Assembly: GCA_946629525.1 (NCBI GenBank)
Contig: CAMOXU010000018.1
Coordinates: 1 to 35,178 of the forward strand
Reading direction: 5' to 3'
Length of the DNA: 35,178 nt
Source: an uncultured Clostridia bacterium
GTDB lineage: Bacteria; Bacillota; Clostridia; Lachnospirales; Lachnospiraceae
Below are positions 8,366-16,530 of this stretch, in pieces. Position 1 is the stretch's first letter. The number at the start of each line of letters is the position of its first letter. Made by a program: the position numbers and the translations under genes. The notes below the pieces were generated by a model. It saw only the letters and a list, made by a program, of their open reading frames with translations. It was not told where the DNA came from and made no database searches.

Positions 8366-10033
8366 ATGAAACGAAAAGTACTTTCCATCATCCTCAGCTC
8401 TGTTATGGCAGCAGGTCTTCTGGCCGGCTGTGGCAGCAGCTCCAGCGCAGACGGCGGTTCCGCAGCCGGTGCATCCGGCGGGACAGTCGCTGAAGACGGG
8501 ACATACGAGCTGACGACACTGAACATCATTGTTGACGGTACGGTCACCGCGACAGTCGATGCAGGACAGGCAGAGTTCGTAGCACAGTGGGAGAAGGCAG
8601 TCTCCGAGAAGTTGGGCCACGACATCAAGCTGAACATCACACAGCTCGATCACAGTGACTACTCGGGAACAGTTTCCAGAACACTGACAACAGGCAAGCC
8701 GGGCGACTCCGGTTATCCGGATGCTCTGATCATGTCCGCGACAATGCTGAGACAGTATCAGAATACAGGCCTTCTCTGGGATCTCTCCAAGGCATATGAC
8801 AATGCTGAATTCCAGTCCCGCCTTACACTTCCGAATGTCAACCTGAATATGCGTACATCTGACGGCAAGCAGTACGGCTTCGCTCCGACATACGGCAACG
8901 GCTGCGTTACCTATATCAAGCAGGGCTGGCTCGACGCTGTCGGCAAGAAGGTCGAAGACATCAAGACATTCGATGATTACTATGCACTGCTGAAGGCCTT
9001 CACAGAGAACGATCCGGACGGCAACGGCTCAGCCGGAACATACGGCGTTATCGCTGCAGGCTTCGGCAAGCAGGATGAGGCTCCGTACATCAACTACATG
9101 CCGGAATTCTGGCAGGGCGCTTATCCGTCCTTCTATCAGAAAGAGGATGGCACATGGGTCGACGGCTTCACAGAGCAGGCTACGATCGATGCTCTCGCAA
9201 GACTGAACCAGGCTTACAAGGACGGCCTGATCGATCCGGATACAGAGGAAGCCGGAACAAAGCAGGCTCGTGAGAAGTTCTTCTCCAACGACCAGACAAC
9301 ATCTGAAGGCGTCTTCACATACTGGGCAGGCACATGGCTCAGAACTCTGACAGACAACCTTACAAAGAACGAAGTCAAGACTCCGTCCGGCGATCCGGAA
9401 TCTCTCGTACAGCTTCCGCCGATCAAGGAGATCAAGGATACATGGGGCGGCTACCTCAACCGTGAGGCTCCTGTCTGGGTCATCACAGACGACGGCGACG
9501 GCAGCGATGCACGTGAGCAGGCGATCTTCGACGCACTGTTCGACACAATGCTCGACGGCGATGTAGTACAGACACTCTGGACATACGGTGCAGAAGATGT
9601 TCACTGGTCCACAAAGGCAGAAGAGTTCGTTCTGAACCCGGGCACAGACACAGAGAAGGCTTACAGCTATGCTGACGGCGAATTCCATCTGAAGCAGTCC
9701 CCGAACGACCCGAACTCCCTGTGGAAGAAGAATCATCTGGATGCAGTCCTTGTTATCGCTCCGCTGACCAACGGATACGTTGCAGACGATGAGCTGATCA
9801 CAGAAGGCAACACATTCTTCACAGAGAACTGCGTAGACGCTCCGGCAGCAGCTTCCTGCGATACGCTCAGCGAGGCAGAGGCGGATATCGTCAACCTCAG
9901 AACACAGCTCATGAATCAGGCTGTCGTCGGCGAGATCACACCGGAAGAGGCAATTCAGCAGTACAAGGATCAGATGGGATCCACATCCGATACAATCGTT
10001 GAAGAGCTGAATGCACAGAGCGCAGCTGAATAA
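8366..10033 (+). CDS. Extracellular sugar-binding lipoprotein of an ABC importer (LplA/YtcQ type)
   Basis: This 555-residue protein begins with a lipoprotein signal peptide ending LLAGC, lipidated at C22, followed by a Ser/Gly-rich linker. It belongs to the large (500-560 residue) family 1 extracellular solute-binding proteins that bind oligosaccharides. Codon usage is strongly biased (few rare codons), as expected for an abundant protein. AAAGGAGGAG precedes the ATG. The two permease genes follow, so this is the substrate-capturing subunit. With GH105, GH28 and esterase genes nearby, the likely cargo is a pectin- or xylan-derived oligosaccharide. Confidence 0.92.
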   Translation: MKRKVLSIILSSVMAAGLLAGCGSSSSADGGSAAGASGGTVAEDGTYELTTLNIIVDGTVTATVDAGQAEFVAQWEKAVSEKLGHDIKLNITQLDHSDYSGTVSRTLTTGKPGDSGYPDALIMSATMLRQYQNTGLLWDLSKAYDNAEFQSRLTLPNVNLNMRTSDGKQYGFAPTYGNGCVTYIKQGWLDAVGKKVEDIKTFDDYYALLKAFTENDPDGNGSAGTYGVIAAGFGKQDEAPYINYMPEFWQGAYPSFYQKEDGTWVDGFTEQATIDALARLNQAYKDGLIDPDTEEAGTKQAREKFFSNDQTTSEGVFTYWAGTWLRTLTDNLTKNEVKTPSGDPESLVQLPPIKEIKDTWGGYLNREAPVWVITDDGDGSDAREQAIFDALFDTMLDGDVVQTLWTYGAEDVHWSTKAEEFVLNPGTDTEKAYSYADGEFHLKQSPNDPNSLWKKNHLDAVLVIAPLTNGYVADDELITEGNTFFTENCVDAPAAASCDTLSEAEADIVNLRTQLMNQAVVGEITPEEAIQQYKDQMGSTSDTIVEELNAQSAAE

Positions 10034-10078
10034 TAATTTCAGAATAGGTTCAAAAATCAGTTTTAAACCAATTTATAG

Positions 10079-10117
10079 GCAGGACACCGTGCTTTGGAGA
10101 GTATTCAGGGCAGGGTG
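10079..10117 (+). other. Weak hairpin between binding-protein and permease genes
   Basis: CAGGACACC (10080-10088) pairs with GGTGTCTG (10114-10121 region) with one bulge and a long loop, followed by a T-rich stretch. It may reduce read-through or protect the upstream mRNA, giving more binding protein than permease. Pairing is modest. Confidence 0.35.
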
Positions 10118-10170
10118 TCTGTCTTTCAGAGCAAATCTGACTGCGAAAGAATCATGAAAGGAACATTCTG

Positions 10171-11112
10171 ATGAGCAAAAAAGAGACTACCGCGCCTGTG
10201 GTTCATAAGAAGCCGCTGGGGCTCAGGCTTCATGAGTACCGGGGATTTTATCTGATGTTCTTACCGGTCTTCATCTTCGTCCTGATCATTTATTACTGGC
10301 CGATGCTCGGTGTTCGCTATTCTTTCTATTCCTATAAGCTTCGCGATATCCACTTTATCGGACTTGGCAACTTCGTAAAGCTGTTCGGCGAGAAGGAATT
10401 CTGGAGTTCGTTCAAGAACACACTGGTCATCTCAATTGTAAAGCTGCTGCTGAATACGTTCGTAGCTGTTCTGATTGCCATCTTCCTGAATGAGATGAGA
10501 AGTCTTCTGGCAAAGAAGTTCGTTCAGACAGTTATTTATCTGCCGCACTTTATGTCCTACGCTGTTGTTGCAGCGATCTTCACACTGTTCCTGTCCACAT
10601 CCTCCACAGGTTTCGTAAACGAGACTCTGAAGTCCATGGGGATCATCAAGGAAAGCATCGATTTCCTTCATTCCAAGACACTCTGGCGGCCAATCTTCTA
10701 CCTGATCAACCTCTGGAAGGAGACCGGCTGGGGTACCGTCATCTTCTTCGCGACTCTGTCCGGTATCAACACGGAACTTTATGAGGCGGGTGATATCGAC
10801 GGTGCGACCAGACTGCAGAAGATCCGTTACATCACGCTTCCCGCGCTTTCCAATACGATCATCGTCGTTCTGATTCTGAACCTTGCAAAGGTCCTGAATA
10901 TCTTTGAGCCGGTCTTCGTTCTTTACAATTCGCGCGTACTTGAAGTATCGGATGTTATCTCCACATACATTTACCGCAAGACATTCCTTACGGCTATCCC
11001 GGATTATGGATATACGACAGCAGTCGGTCTGTTCAAATCCCTTGTTGGCTGCATCCTCATGATCGGCAGCGATATCGCAAGTAAGAAGATCCGCGGCCGC
11101 GGCATCATTTAA
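10171..11112 (+). CDS. Sugar ABC importer permease (LplB/YteP type)
   Basis: The 313-residue membrane protein shows six hydrophobic helices starting near residue 27 (YLMFLPVFIFVLIIYYW). The cytoplasmic EAA loop is clear (LYEAGDIDGATRLQKIRYITLPAL region, given here in part as EAGDIDGATRLQKIRYI); this loop contacts the ATPase. AAAGGAAC lies before the ATG. It pairs with the next gene to form the heterodimeric channel. No ATPase gene is present in the window, so a shared MsmK-type ATPase elsewhere is expected, as usual for this transporter class. Confidence 0.92.
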   Translation: MSKKETTAPVVHKKPLGLRLHEYRGFYLMFLPVFIFVLIIYYWPMLGVRYSFYSYKLRDIHFIGLGNFVKLFGEKEFWSSFKNTLVISIVKLLLNTFVAVLIAIFLNEMRSLLAKKFVQTVIYLPHFMSYAVVAAIFTLFLSTSSTGFVNETLKSMGIIKESIDFLHSKTLWRPIFYLINLWKETGWGTVIFFATLSGINTELYEAGDIDGATRLQKIRYITLPALSNTIIVVLILNLAKVLNIFEPVFVLYNSRVLEVSDVISTYIYRKTFLTAIPDYGYTTAVGLFKSLVGCILMIGSDIASKKIRGRGII

Positions 11113-11124
11113 GGGGAGGCAGAC

Positions 11125-11967
11125 ATGGGAAGAAAACGGAAAATCACATTATTTGATATTATCAACTATATTGTTTTCGCGATCCTGTCACTGATCATCA
11201 TCATACCGATCTGGAAGGTCGTCGTAGACAGTTTTAACGCGGTAGGCGTTTACAAGTTCCAGCTGTGGCCGAGCGATCCGACACTCGCAGGATATCAGAC
11301 GATCATCCACACAGCGAAGCTGGCCCGCCCGTTCATCAACTCTGTAGTCACGACGATCGTCGGTACTCTGATCGGTCTGATTATGGCAACACTCGGCGGA
11401 TACGTTCTGTGCCAGAACGATATGCCCGGAAGAAGCATTTTCTCCTACTACCTGCTGTTCACCATGATTTTCTCCGGTGGTATGATCCCGGAATACCTTG
11501 TCATGAAGCAGCTGGGTCTCGTAGATAATATGTGGATCCTGGTCGTAAAGCACGGCATGAACGTTTACAACCTTGTTCTTATGAAGAACTTCTTCGAAGG
11601 CATCCCGATTTCCCTGTACGAAGCTGCAGAGCTTGACGGCTGCTCACCGATGAAGATATTCACAAGCGTCGTCCTTCCGCTTTCGAAGGCAGCGCTCGCT
11701 TCCGTCGGACTTATGTTCGCGGTCACGATCTGGAACGACTACAGCACGGTTCAGATCTACATCACCAACCCGACACAGGTCAACTTCCAGTATCAGCTGC
11801 GTGTCATGATCATGGATGGTGATACACCGACAACAGCATATAAAGTATCGCAGAACACCCTGTACTATGCTTCGATCGTATGCGCGATTCTTCCTTTCAT
11901 GGTCGCTTATCCGTTCCTGCAGAAGTACTTCGTGACCGGTGTCAATGCGGGTGCTGTTAAGGAGTAA
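11125..11967 (+). CDS. Sugar ABC importer permease (LplC/YtcP type)
   Basis: The 280-residue second channel subunit has six membrane helices and the EAA loop (LYEAAELDGCSPMKIF, LPLSKAAL). It starts 12 bases after its partner, with AGGGGAGG before ATG, so the two are translated from one message. The C-terminus (KYFVTGVNAGAVKE) is the standard ending of the family and shows that the gene is complete. Confidence 0.93.
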   Translation: MGRKRKITLFDIINYIVFAILSLIIIIPIWKVVVDSFNAVGVYKFQLWPSDPTLAGYQTIIHTAKLARPFINSVVTTIVGTLIGLIMATLGGYVLCQNDMPGRSIFSYYLLFTMIFSGGMIPEYLVMKQLGLVDNMWILVVKHGMNVYNLVLMKNFFEGIPISLYEAAELDGCSPMKIFTSVVLPLSKAALASVGLMFAVTIWNDYSTVQIYITNPTQVNFQYQLRVMIMDGDTPTTAYKVSQNTLYYASIVCAILPFMVAYPFLQKYFVTGVNAGAVKE

Positions 11968-12038
11968 CAAGCATTACATGCTGCTTCGCAGGTGGTCTTC
12001 CTGATCACCGGAGCACATGCAATATAGGATTTGAAAGA

Positions 12039-12080
12039 GAAAGGGCGGGAGACTCATATTCAGGGATCTCGCCCTTTTTT
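12039..12080 (+). terminator. Rho-independent terminator of the ABC importer operon
   Basis: AAAGGGCG (from 12040) pairs with the CGCCCTTT that ends about 12077, with an inner GAGA/TCTC pair, followed by a T-run. It stands about 70 bases behind the second permease. Confidence 0.85.
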
Positions 12081-12159
12081 ACGCGTCGGCACTCCTTTGG
12101 AGAAGGACAGTATTTCGCAATTTTAGATGGACAGACATCTTATAAGAGGAGAGATGAGT

Positions 12160-12930
12160 ATGGAACGGATCATTTATCTCGGAGACAGCACTGTAACGTA
12201 TAACCACATCGCCACCTGGCCGCAGACCGGTCTTTCCCAGGGCCTCCTTCTGTATCTGAAGGACGATGTTTTTGTCAGAAGCTTTGCCATCAACGGGCGG
12301 AGCACGAAATCTTTTATCGATCAGGGAAGGCTTGCGGCTGCGGATGCCTATATCGAGCCCGGCGACTTTGTATTCATTCAGTTCGGCCATAACGACGAGA
12401 AAATGTCGGACCCGCTTCGCTATACGGATCCGGATACGACCTTCCAGGAAAATCTTCTCGCGATGGTGGCAGTCGCGAAAAAGCATAACGCGAGGCCGGT
12501 CATCATTTCCCCGATCGCGAGGAGACTCTTCGACGAGAAGGGGGTATTCCTTCCGGGAAGCCACGGCAAGTATCCGGAGGCTGCCCGCAAGGCGGCGGAG
12601 AAGGCAGGCGTCCCGTTCATTGACATGACCACCGTGTCGGAAGAGTACATCATGAACCTCGGAGATTTCGCGTCGAGACCGCTCTATGTGTATCCGAAGG
12701 ACAATTCTCATCTGCAGATGCACGGGGCTGTGGTCATGGGCGGCTTCCTCGCCGACAGACTTCAGGCGCTCGGCTCGCCATATTCGGATCTTCTGATCCC
12801 GAGAGACGCGAAGACGATCGACGAAGATGATCAGGCGTCCACGGAGCCCTATATGGTGCAGAAGATGGGCGAGCCCTTTAACAATCCGACCCTCAATCTG
12901 GACGCATTCAAGAACGAGAAGCAGGATTGA
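12160..12930 (+). CDS. GDSL/SGNH esterase, rhamnogalacturonan acetylesterase-like (RhgT/YesT type)
   Basis: The SGNH hydrolase blocks are all visible: GDS with nucleophile S10 (IIYLGDST), NGRSTKSF (block II Gly/Asn), FGHND (block III Asn) and DNSHLQMHG (block V, catalytic Asp and His). This pattern, with GDST and FGHND, is that of rhamnogalacturonan acetylesterases, which remove acetyl groups from pectin oligomers. I set the start at 12160 because AGGAG lies eight bases upstream; an ATG at 12154 is too close. The 256-residue protein lacks a signal peptide and should act inside the cell. The last 45 residues form an unusual polar tail. It lies downstream of the importer and its terminator. Confidence 0.85.
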   Translation: MERIIYLGDSTVTYNHIATWPQTGLSQGLLLYLKDDVFVRSFAINGRSTKSFIDQGRLAAADAYIEPGDFVFIQFGHNDEKMSDPLRYTDPDTTFQENLLAMVAVAKKHNARPVIISPIARRLFDEKGVFLPGSHGKYPEAARKAAEKAGVPFIDMTTVSEEYIMNLGDFASRPLYVYPKDNSHLQMHGAVVMGGFLADRLQALGSPYSDLLIPRDAKTIDEDDQASTEPYMVQKMGEPFNNPTLNLDAFKNEKQD

Positions 12931-13008
12931 TCTCTGACGCATGTCTCAGGATGAACGCGCAGAACGAAATATTTCTTTTGTATGGGGCATAACGTAAGCG
13001 TCAGAGAT
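12930..13008 (+). other. Long perfect inverted repeat behind the esterase gene
   Basis: ATCTCTGACGC at 12930-12940 is the exact complement of 12998-13008, beginning on the last base of the esterase stop codon. The 57-base interior contains the small palindrome GAAATATTTC. No T-run follows, so it is not a classic terminator. It stands directly before the hairpin at 13013 and may form one structured leader with it. Confidence 0.5.
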
Positions 13009-13012
13009 TAAA

Positions 13013-13087
13013 ACCTCCGGCGGAAAAGCAGCCGCGCAGATGGGAAGGTGCCTCACACCATGCGCTGCGCGGCAGAAAGCCGGAGGT
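13013..13087 (+). other. Nested structured leader before the ABC exporter gene (candidate cis-regulatory RNA)
   Basis: Three nested helices are visible: ACCTCCGGC (13013-13021) with GCCGGAGGT (13079-13087); GCCGCGCAG (13031-13039) with CTGCGCGGC (13065-13073); and GGTG (13047-13050) with CACC (13056-13059). The internal loops are purine-rich (GGAAAAGCA opposite AGAAA). It ends 43 bases before the exporter start codon. I recognise no known riboswitch class. Confidence 0.55.
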
Positions 13088-13129
13088 GTTCCTCGCGGGT
13101 ATCAATCGACGGCAATCAGGGAGGTCTGG

Positions 13130-14908
13130 ATGAACGCCGCTCAGGAAAAATTTGTATATTATTATAAGAAGTATAAGGACCAGCCTGTAAAGGTACTCCT
13201 TGGATTCTATCGGGGGTCCTATTACAAATTCGTGATCAGTGCCTTCTTCTATCTGATCAAGCATTCCCCGACACTCTTCTCCTCCCTGCTCATTGCGAAT
13301 GTCATCAACGGAGTCCTGGCCGGAGGAGACGAGGCGAAGCGGGCGATCCTCATCAATGTCGCGATCTGGATCGGGCTTCTGTGTATTCATCTGCCGGCCA
13401 ATTACTTCCACAGTATGTACAGGAGCCGCGTGATCAGGAGCACGGAAGCCGGGCTGCGGGAAGCCATGGTGCGGAAGCTGCAGGAGCTGTCGATTCCCTA
13501 CCACACGCAGATCCAGTCCGGACGGCTGCAGTCGAAAATAATTCGCGACGTGGAGGCGATCGAGACCCTCTCGTCGCAGATGTTCGTGAATCTCCTGAAT
13601 ATCGTCATGAATCTGACCATCATGATCGGGATCACTGCCGTAAAGAACCGGATCATTCTGATCTTTTTCGTTCTCGTGGCACCGATCGCGTCGCTCACAG
13701 TCGTCGCCTTCCGCAGGAAGATCGGAAAGATCAACAGAGATTTCCGTCTGGAGATGGAGGAGACGTCGGCCAGAGTCATGGAGATGGTGGAAATGATCCC
13801 CGTGACCCGCGCTCACGCGCTGGAGGACGTGGAGAAGGAGCGGATGTCCAGACAGCTCCGGGATGCCGCTGAGAAGGGCTACCGGCTGGACATGGTGCAG
13901 TCCAACTTCGGAGCCGTCGGCTGGGTCGTATTCCAGTGCTTTCAGGCTCTCTGTCTCGGCTTCTCCGGTTATATGGCTTTCAAAGGCATGATCCGGATCG
14001 GAGATATCACATTTTATCAGACCAGCTTTACGACGGTCGTGAACCAGTTCACTGCCCTGATCAACCTGCTCCCGATCATGACCAAAGGTCTTGAGTCGGT
14101 GACTTCCGTCGGGGAAGTCCTTTCGAGCGACGACGTGGAGTATAACGAGGGGAAGACGGAGCTTGCGGAGCTCAAGGGAGAATTTTCCTTCCGCCATATG
14201 GCGTACGCATATCCCGGAAGTCGGGAGCCGGTCCTTCGGGATATCAACGTGGACGTCCGGGAGGGACAGACGATCGCCATCGTCGGCGAATCAGGATCCG
14301 GAAAATCGACCATGCTGAATCTTCTGATCGGCTTTATGCTTCCGGATTCCGGAGAACTCCTGATAGACGGACATGACATCCGCACGATCAATCTGAGGTC
14401 GTACAGACGATACCTTTCCGTGGTGCCGCAGACCCCGCTGCTCTTTACGGGAACTCTGCGGGATAACATCACGTACGGGCTCGGGGATGTCAGCGAGGAG
14501 GAGATCCACAGGGCGCTTGCCTGCGCGAATCTCACGAAAATGGTCGAAAATCTTCCGGACGGCATCGATACGATCCTTGAGGAGCACGGCGCCAATCTTT
14601 CCGGCGGCCAGCGGCAGAGGATCGCGATCGCCCGGGCGATCATCCGGGATCCGCGGGTGATCATTCTCGATGAGGCGACATCCGCCCTCGACGTCGTGTC
14701 GGAGAAGGAGATCCAGGATGCGCTGGAGAGTCTGGTGAAGGACCGCACGACATTTATCGTGGCCCACCGTCTTTCGACAATTCGAAATGCGGACTGGATT
14801 CTTGTCATGGATAAGGGTATTATTACAGAAGCGGGAACATACGAAGAACTGCTGGAGAAGAAGGGAATGTTCTATCATATGGAGAGCCTGCAGATGAGCC
14901 TCCGTTGA
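13130..14908 (+). CDS. ABC exporter half-transporter (membrane domain fused to ATPase)
   Basis: The start at 13130 has GGGAGG seven bases upstream; an upstream in-frame ATG at 13040 falls inside the structured leader and lacks a ribosome site. The 592-residue protein has a six-helix membrane domain (about residues 30-330) and an ATP-binding domain with Walker A GESGSGKS near 386, the signature LSGGQ near 490 and Walker B VIILDEATSALD near 510, then the H-loop (VAHRLSTI). All ATPase motifs are intact. It would work as a homodimer or with a partner coded elsewhere. Similar exporters occur in pectin and host-glycan loci of Lachnospiraceae; the cargo is unknown. The YesL gene follows closely and is probably cotranscribed. 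Confidence 0.9.
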   Translation: MNAAQEKFVYYYKKYKDQPVKVLLGFYRGSYYKFVISAFFYLIKHSPTLFSSLLIANVINGVLAGGDEAKRAILINVAIWIGLLCIHLPANYFHSMYRSRVIRSTEAGLREAMVRKLQELSIPYHTQIQSGRLQSKIIRDVEAIETLSSQMFVNLLNIVMNLTIMIGITAVKNRIILIFFVLVAPIASLTVVAFRRKIGKINRDFRLEMEETSARVMEMVEMIPVTRAHALEDVEKERMSRQLRDAAEKGYRLDMVQSNFGAVGWVVFQCFQALCLGFSGYMAFKGMIRIGDITFYQTSFTTVVNQFTALINLLPIMTKGLESVTSVGEVLSSDDVEYNEGKTELAELKGEFSFRHMAYAYPGSREPVLRDINVDVREGQTIAIVGESGSGKSTMLNLLIGFMLPDSGELLIDGHDIRTINLRSYRRYLSVVPQTPLLFTGTLRDNITYGLGDVSEEEIHRALACANLTKMVENLPDGIDTILEEHGANLSGGQRQRIAIARAIIRDPRVIILDEATSALDVVSEKEIQDALESLVKDRTTFIVAHRLSTIRNADWILVMDKGIITEAGTYEELLEKKGMFYHMESLQMSLR

Positions 14909-14994
14909 GTGAAGTGCCTGGAAATAACAGGTCATTGCGAAGCACAGCGTTTCGCAGACATCTGCCTGAAAAAAACTGTACAAGGAGAGACGAG

Positions 14995-15777
14995 TTGAAT
15001 TTTTTGCATATTGAAAGCCCGGTGATGAAAAAGCTCGGCGTAATGGCGGACCTTCTGATACTGAATCTGGTGACACTTGTATGCTGCCTTCCCATTGTGA
15101 CGGCGGGGGCTGCGTTCACGGCGATGCATTACGTGCTTCTGAAGATCGTCCGCGGCGAGGAGGGCTATGTCATCAAGACCTTTTTCCGCGCGTTCAGGGA
15201 GAATTTTCTTCAGGGAACGATCCTGTGGATCATCATGGCCGCCGTCTACGCTGCACTTTTTGTCGACTGGCGGATCCTGCGCATGCAGGGGGATGAGTTC
15301 CCGGTATTCATGAATGTTCTTCTGCTGGCGGCCGTCCTCATTATCTACATGATCTCCCTGTACGTTTTCCCGATCCTGTCAAGGTATCAGAACACCGTAC
15401 CCGGAACGATCAAGGCGGCCCTCACGATGTCGGTAGTCGGTACCATCCGGACCCTCGGCTCCGCAGTCGTCTATCCGATCCCCTATGTCATCCTCTTTTT
15501 CGCAGGATATCCGATCGTCCCGATCATCCTGTGCTTCTGCTTTACGGGGCCGGGCTTCTTCAGGGCGAAAATGTATGACGGCCTCTTCCGGACCTATGAG
15601 ACGGTCGCCGCAGGAGCTGCGGGAGAGACAAAGGAAATCGACATGTCGGACGCCGATGCTGCCGAAGATGCGTCCGACGAAGTTTCTTCAGAATCAGGTT
15701 CTTCAGAATTCGATTCGAACGGGCCGGAGACCGGGCTGCTCCCGGATTCCGGGGATTCGGGGTCTGAGGACGCCTGA
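14995..15777 (+). CDS. YesL / DUF624 family membrane protein
   Basis: I chose the TTG at 14995 (AAGGAGAG eight bases upstream; first residues read LNFLHIESPVMKKLG), since the family begins at exactly this motif. An in-frame ATG at 14905 would add 30 unrelated residues. The 260-residue product has about five membrane helices (ADLLILNLVTLVCCLPIV, then others) and ends in an acidic Ser/Glu/Asp/Gly tail of roughly 55 residues that other members lack. YesL-type proteins accompany polysaccharide-import loci (for example the rhamnogalacturonan yes genes of Bacillus), but their molecular role is not established. Confidence 0.85.
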   Translation: MNFLHIESPVMKKLGVMADLLILNLVTLVCCLPIVTAGAAFTAMHYVLLKIVRGEEGYVIKTFFRAFRENFLQGTILWIIMAAVYAALFVDWRILRMQGDEFPVFMNVLLLAAVLIIYMISLYVFPILSRYQNTVPGTIKAALTMSVVGTIRTLGSAVVYPIPYVILFFAGYPIVPIILCFCFTGPGFFRAKMYDGLFRTYETVAAGAAGETKEIDMSDADAAEDASDEVSSESGSSEFDSNGPETGLLPDSGDSGSEDA

Positions 15778-15805
15778 GCCGGCATCTTCAAAACAGATAA
15801 AGAAT

Positions 15806-15864
15806 GAAAGCGCTGTATATGGCGGAGATCCTTTCGGATTTCGCCGCATACAGCGCTTTCTTTT
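15806..15864. terminator. Bidirectional terminator behind yesL-like gene
   Basis: GAAAGCGCTGTAT (from 15806) pairs with ATACAGCGCTTTC (ending 15860), with an inner GGCGGA/TTCGCC pairing, then TTTTAT. It separates the plus-strand yesL-like gene from the converging small gene on the minus strand. Confidence 0.82.
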
Positions 15865-15891
15865 ATGTGTGTGCATTCTTTTATTGCAGCA

Positions 15892-16152
15892 TCATGCAGC
15901 AGGCTCTTCGCTGATCATCGCATTGTAGAACTGTACCAGCGGCAGGAAGTTCTGCGCGAAACTCTTCGTGGGACCGGAGCCGACGAGTACCGCGCCCAGG
16001 ATCAGGTCCTTTAATTCCGGATCCAGGAGACGGAGCGCGGACAGATCCTTTGCATAGAGGATCCCCTTCGCGAAGGGAACAGATATTTTGCAGTCCTCAA
16101 GAGGCAGGTCATTTTTATAGAGCTTGTCTATGTGAATGGATACAGGGTTCAT
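15892..16152 (-). CDS. Hypothetical small protein, 86 residues
   Basis: The start at 16152 (MNPVSIHIDK) has AGGAGG eight bases upstream, an unusually good ribosome site that supports a real gene. The product is soluble, with no signal peptide or membrane helix. The central part (SALRLLDPELKDLILGAVLV) looks helical, followed by a GSGPTKSF loop. I recognise no family. It sits alone between a terminator and the promoter region of the GH105 gene, on the opposite strand. Confidence 0.7.
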   Translation of the reverse strand: MNPVSIHIDKLYKNDLPLEDCKISVPFAKGILYAKDLSALRLLDPELKDLILGAVLVGSGPTKSFAQNFLPLVQFYNAMISEEPAA

Positions 16153-16365
16153 AGGGCCTCCTTTTTTCATGATTACCTGTCATGTGATCGTGAAAATGTG
16201 TACGGAACGGAATTGCATGAAGAATACAGACAGGAAGCCGGTCTGAATGTTCACATAATTGCCGTGGAGTACGATGTTCTGTACCGGGGATTGCGCTTGC
16301 CCGGCGATGAAGAATCAGTTTTTTGAACTTTTCCATATTGTATAGACAAGCAGTTTTTGTGTCAA

Positions 16366-16379
16366 TGTAACCACTTACA
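16366..16379. promoter_or_regulatory. LacI/CcpA-type operator-like site upstream of the GH105-GH28 operon
   Basis: TGTAACCACTTACA differs from the perfect operator at 8303-8316 at two central positions and keeps both outer half-sites (TGTAA/TTACA). It lies 165 bases before the GH105 start in the 378-base gap 16153-16530. The same gap holds a second perfect palindrome, TTATGCGCATAA at 16488-16499, and a small CTCT/AGAG hairpin at 16454-16467. No further gene is visible there. Confidence 0.5.
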
Positions 16380-16487
16380 GGTGCATAAGAAACCTGTGGT
16401 TTTCGGAGTATGAAAGTGAAAAAACAGTAGAACTCGGAGGGATATTTTGGTAGGCTCTAAGTAGAGAGTTTACACGTCACGAGAAGT

Positions 16488-16499
16488 TTATGCGCATAA
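16488..16499. promoter_or_regulatory. Perfect 12-base palindrome in the GH105 leader
   Basis: TTATGCGCATAA is fully self-complementary and lies 31 bases before the start codon, downstream of any likely promoter. It could be a repressor site within the leader or chance. Confidence 0.3.
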
Positions 16500-16530
16500 G
16501 CAGTACGAATACCAAAAAGGAAGGTGCCTT

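Noticed and set aside
13001..14197. 398-residue minus-strand open frame opposite the ABC exporter
   Set aside because: His/Asp/Arg-rich shadow of the exporter membrane domain with no domain signature.
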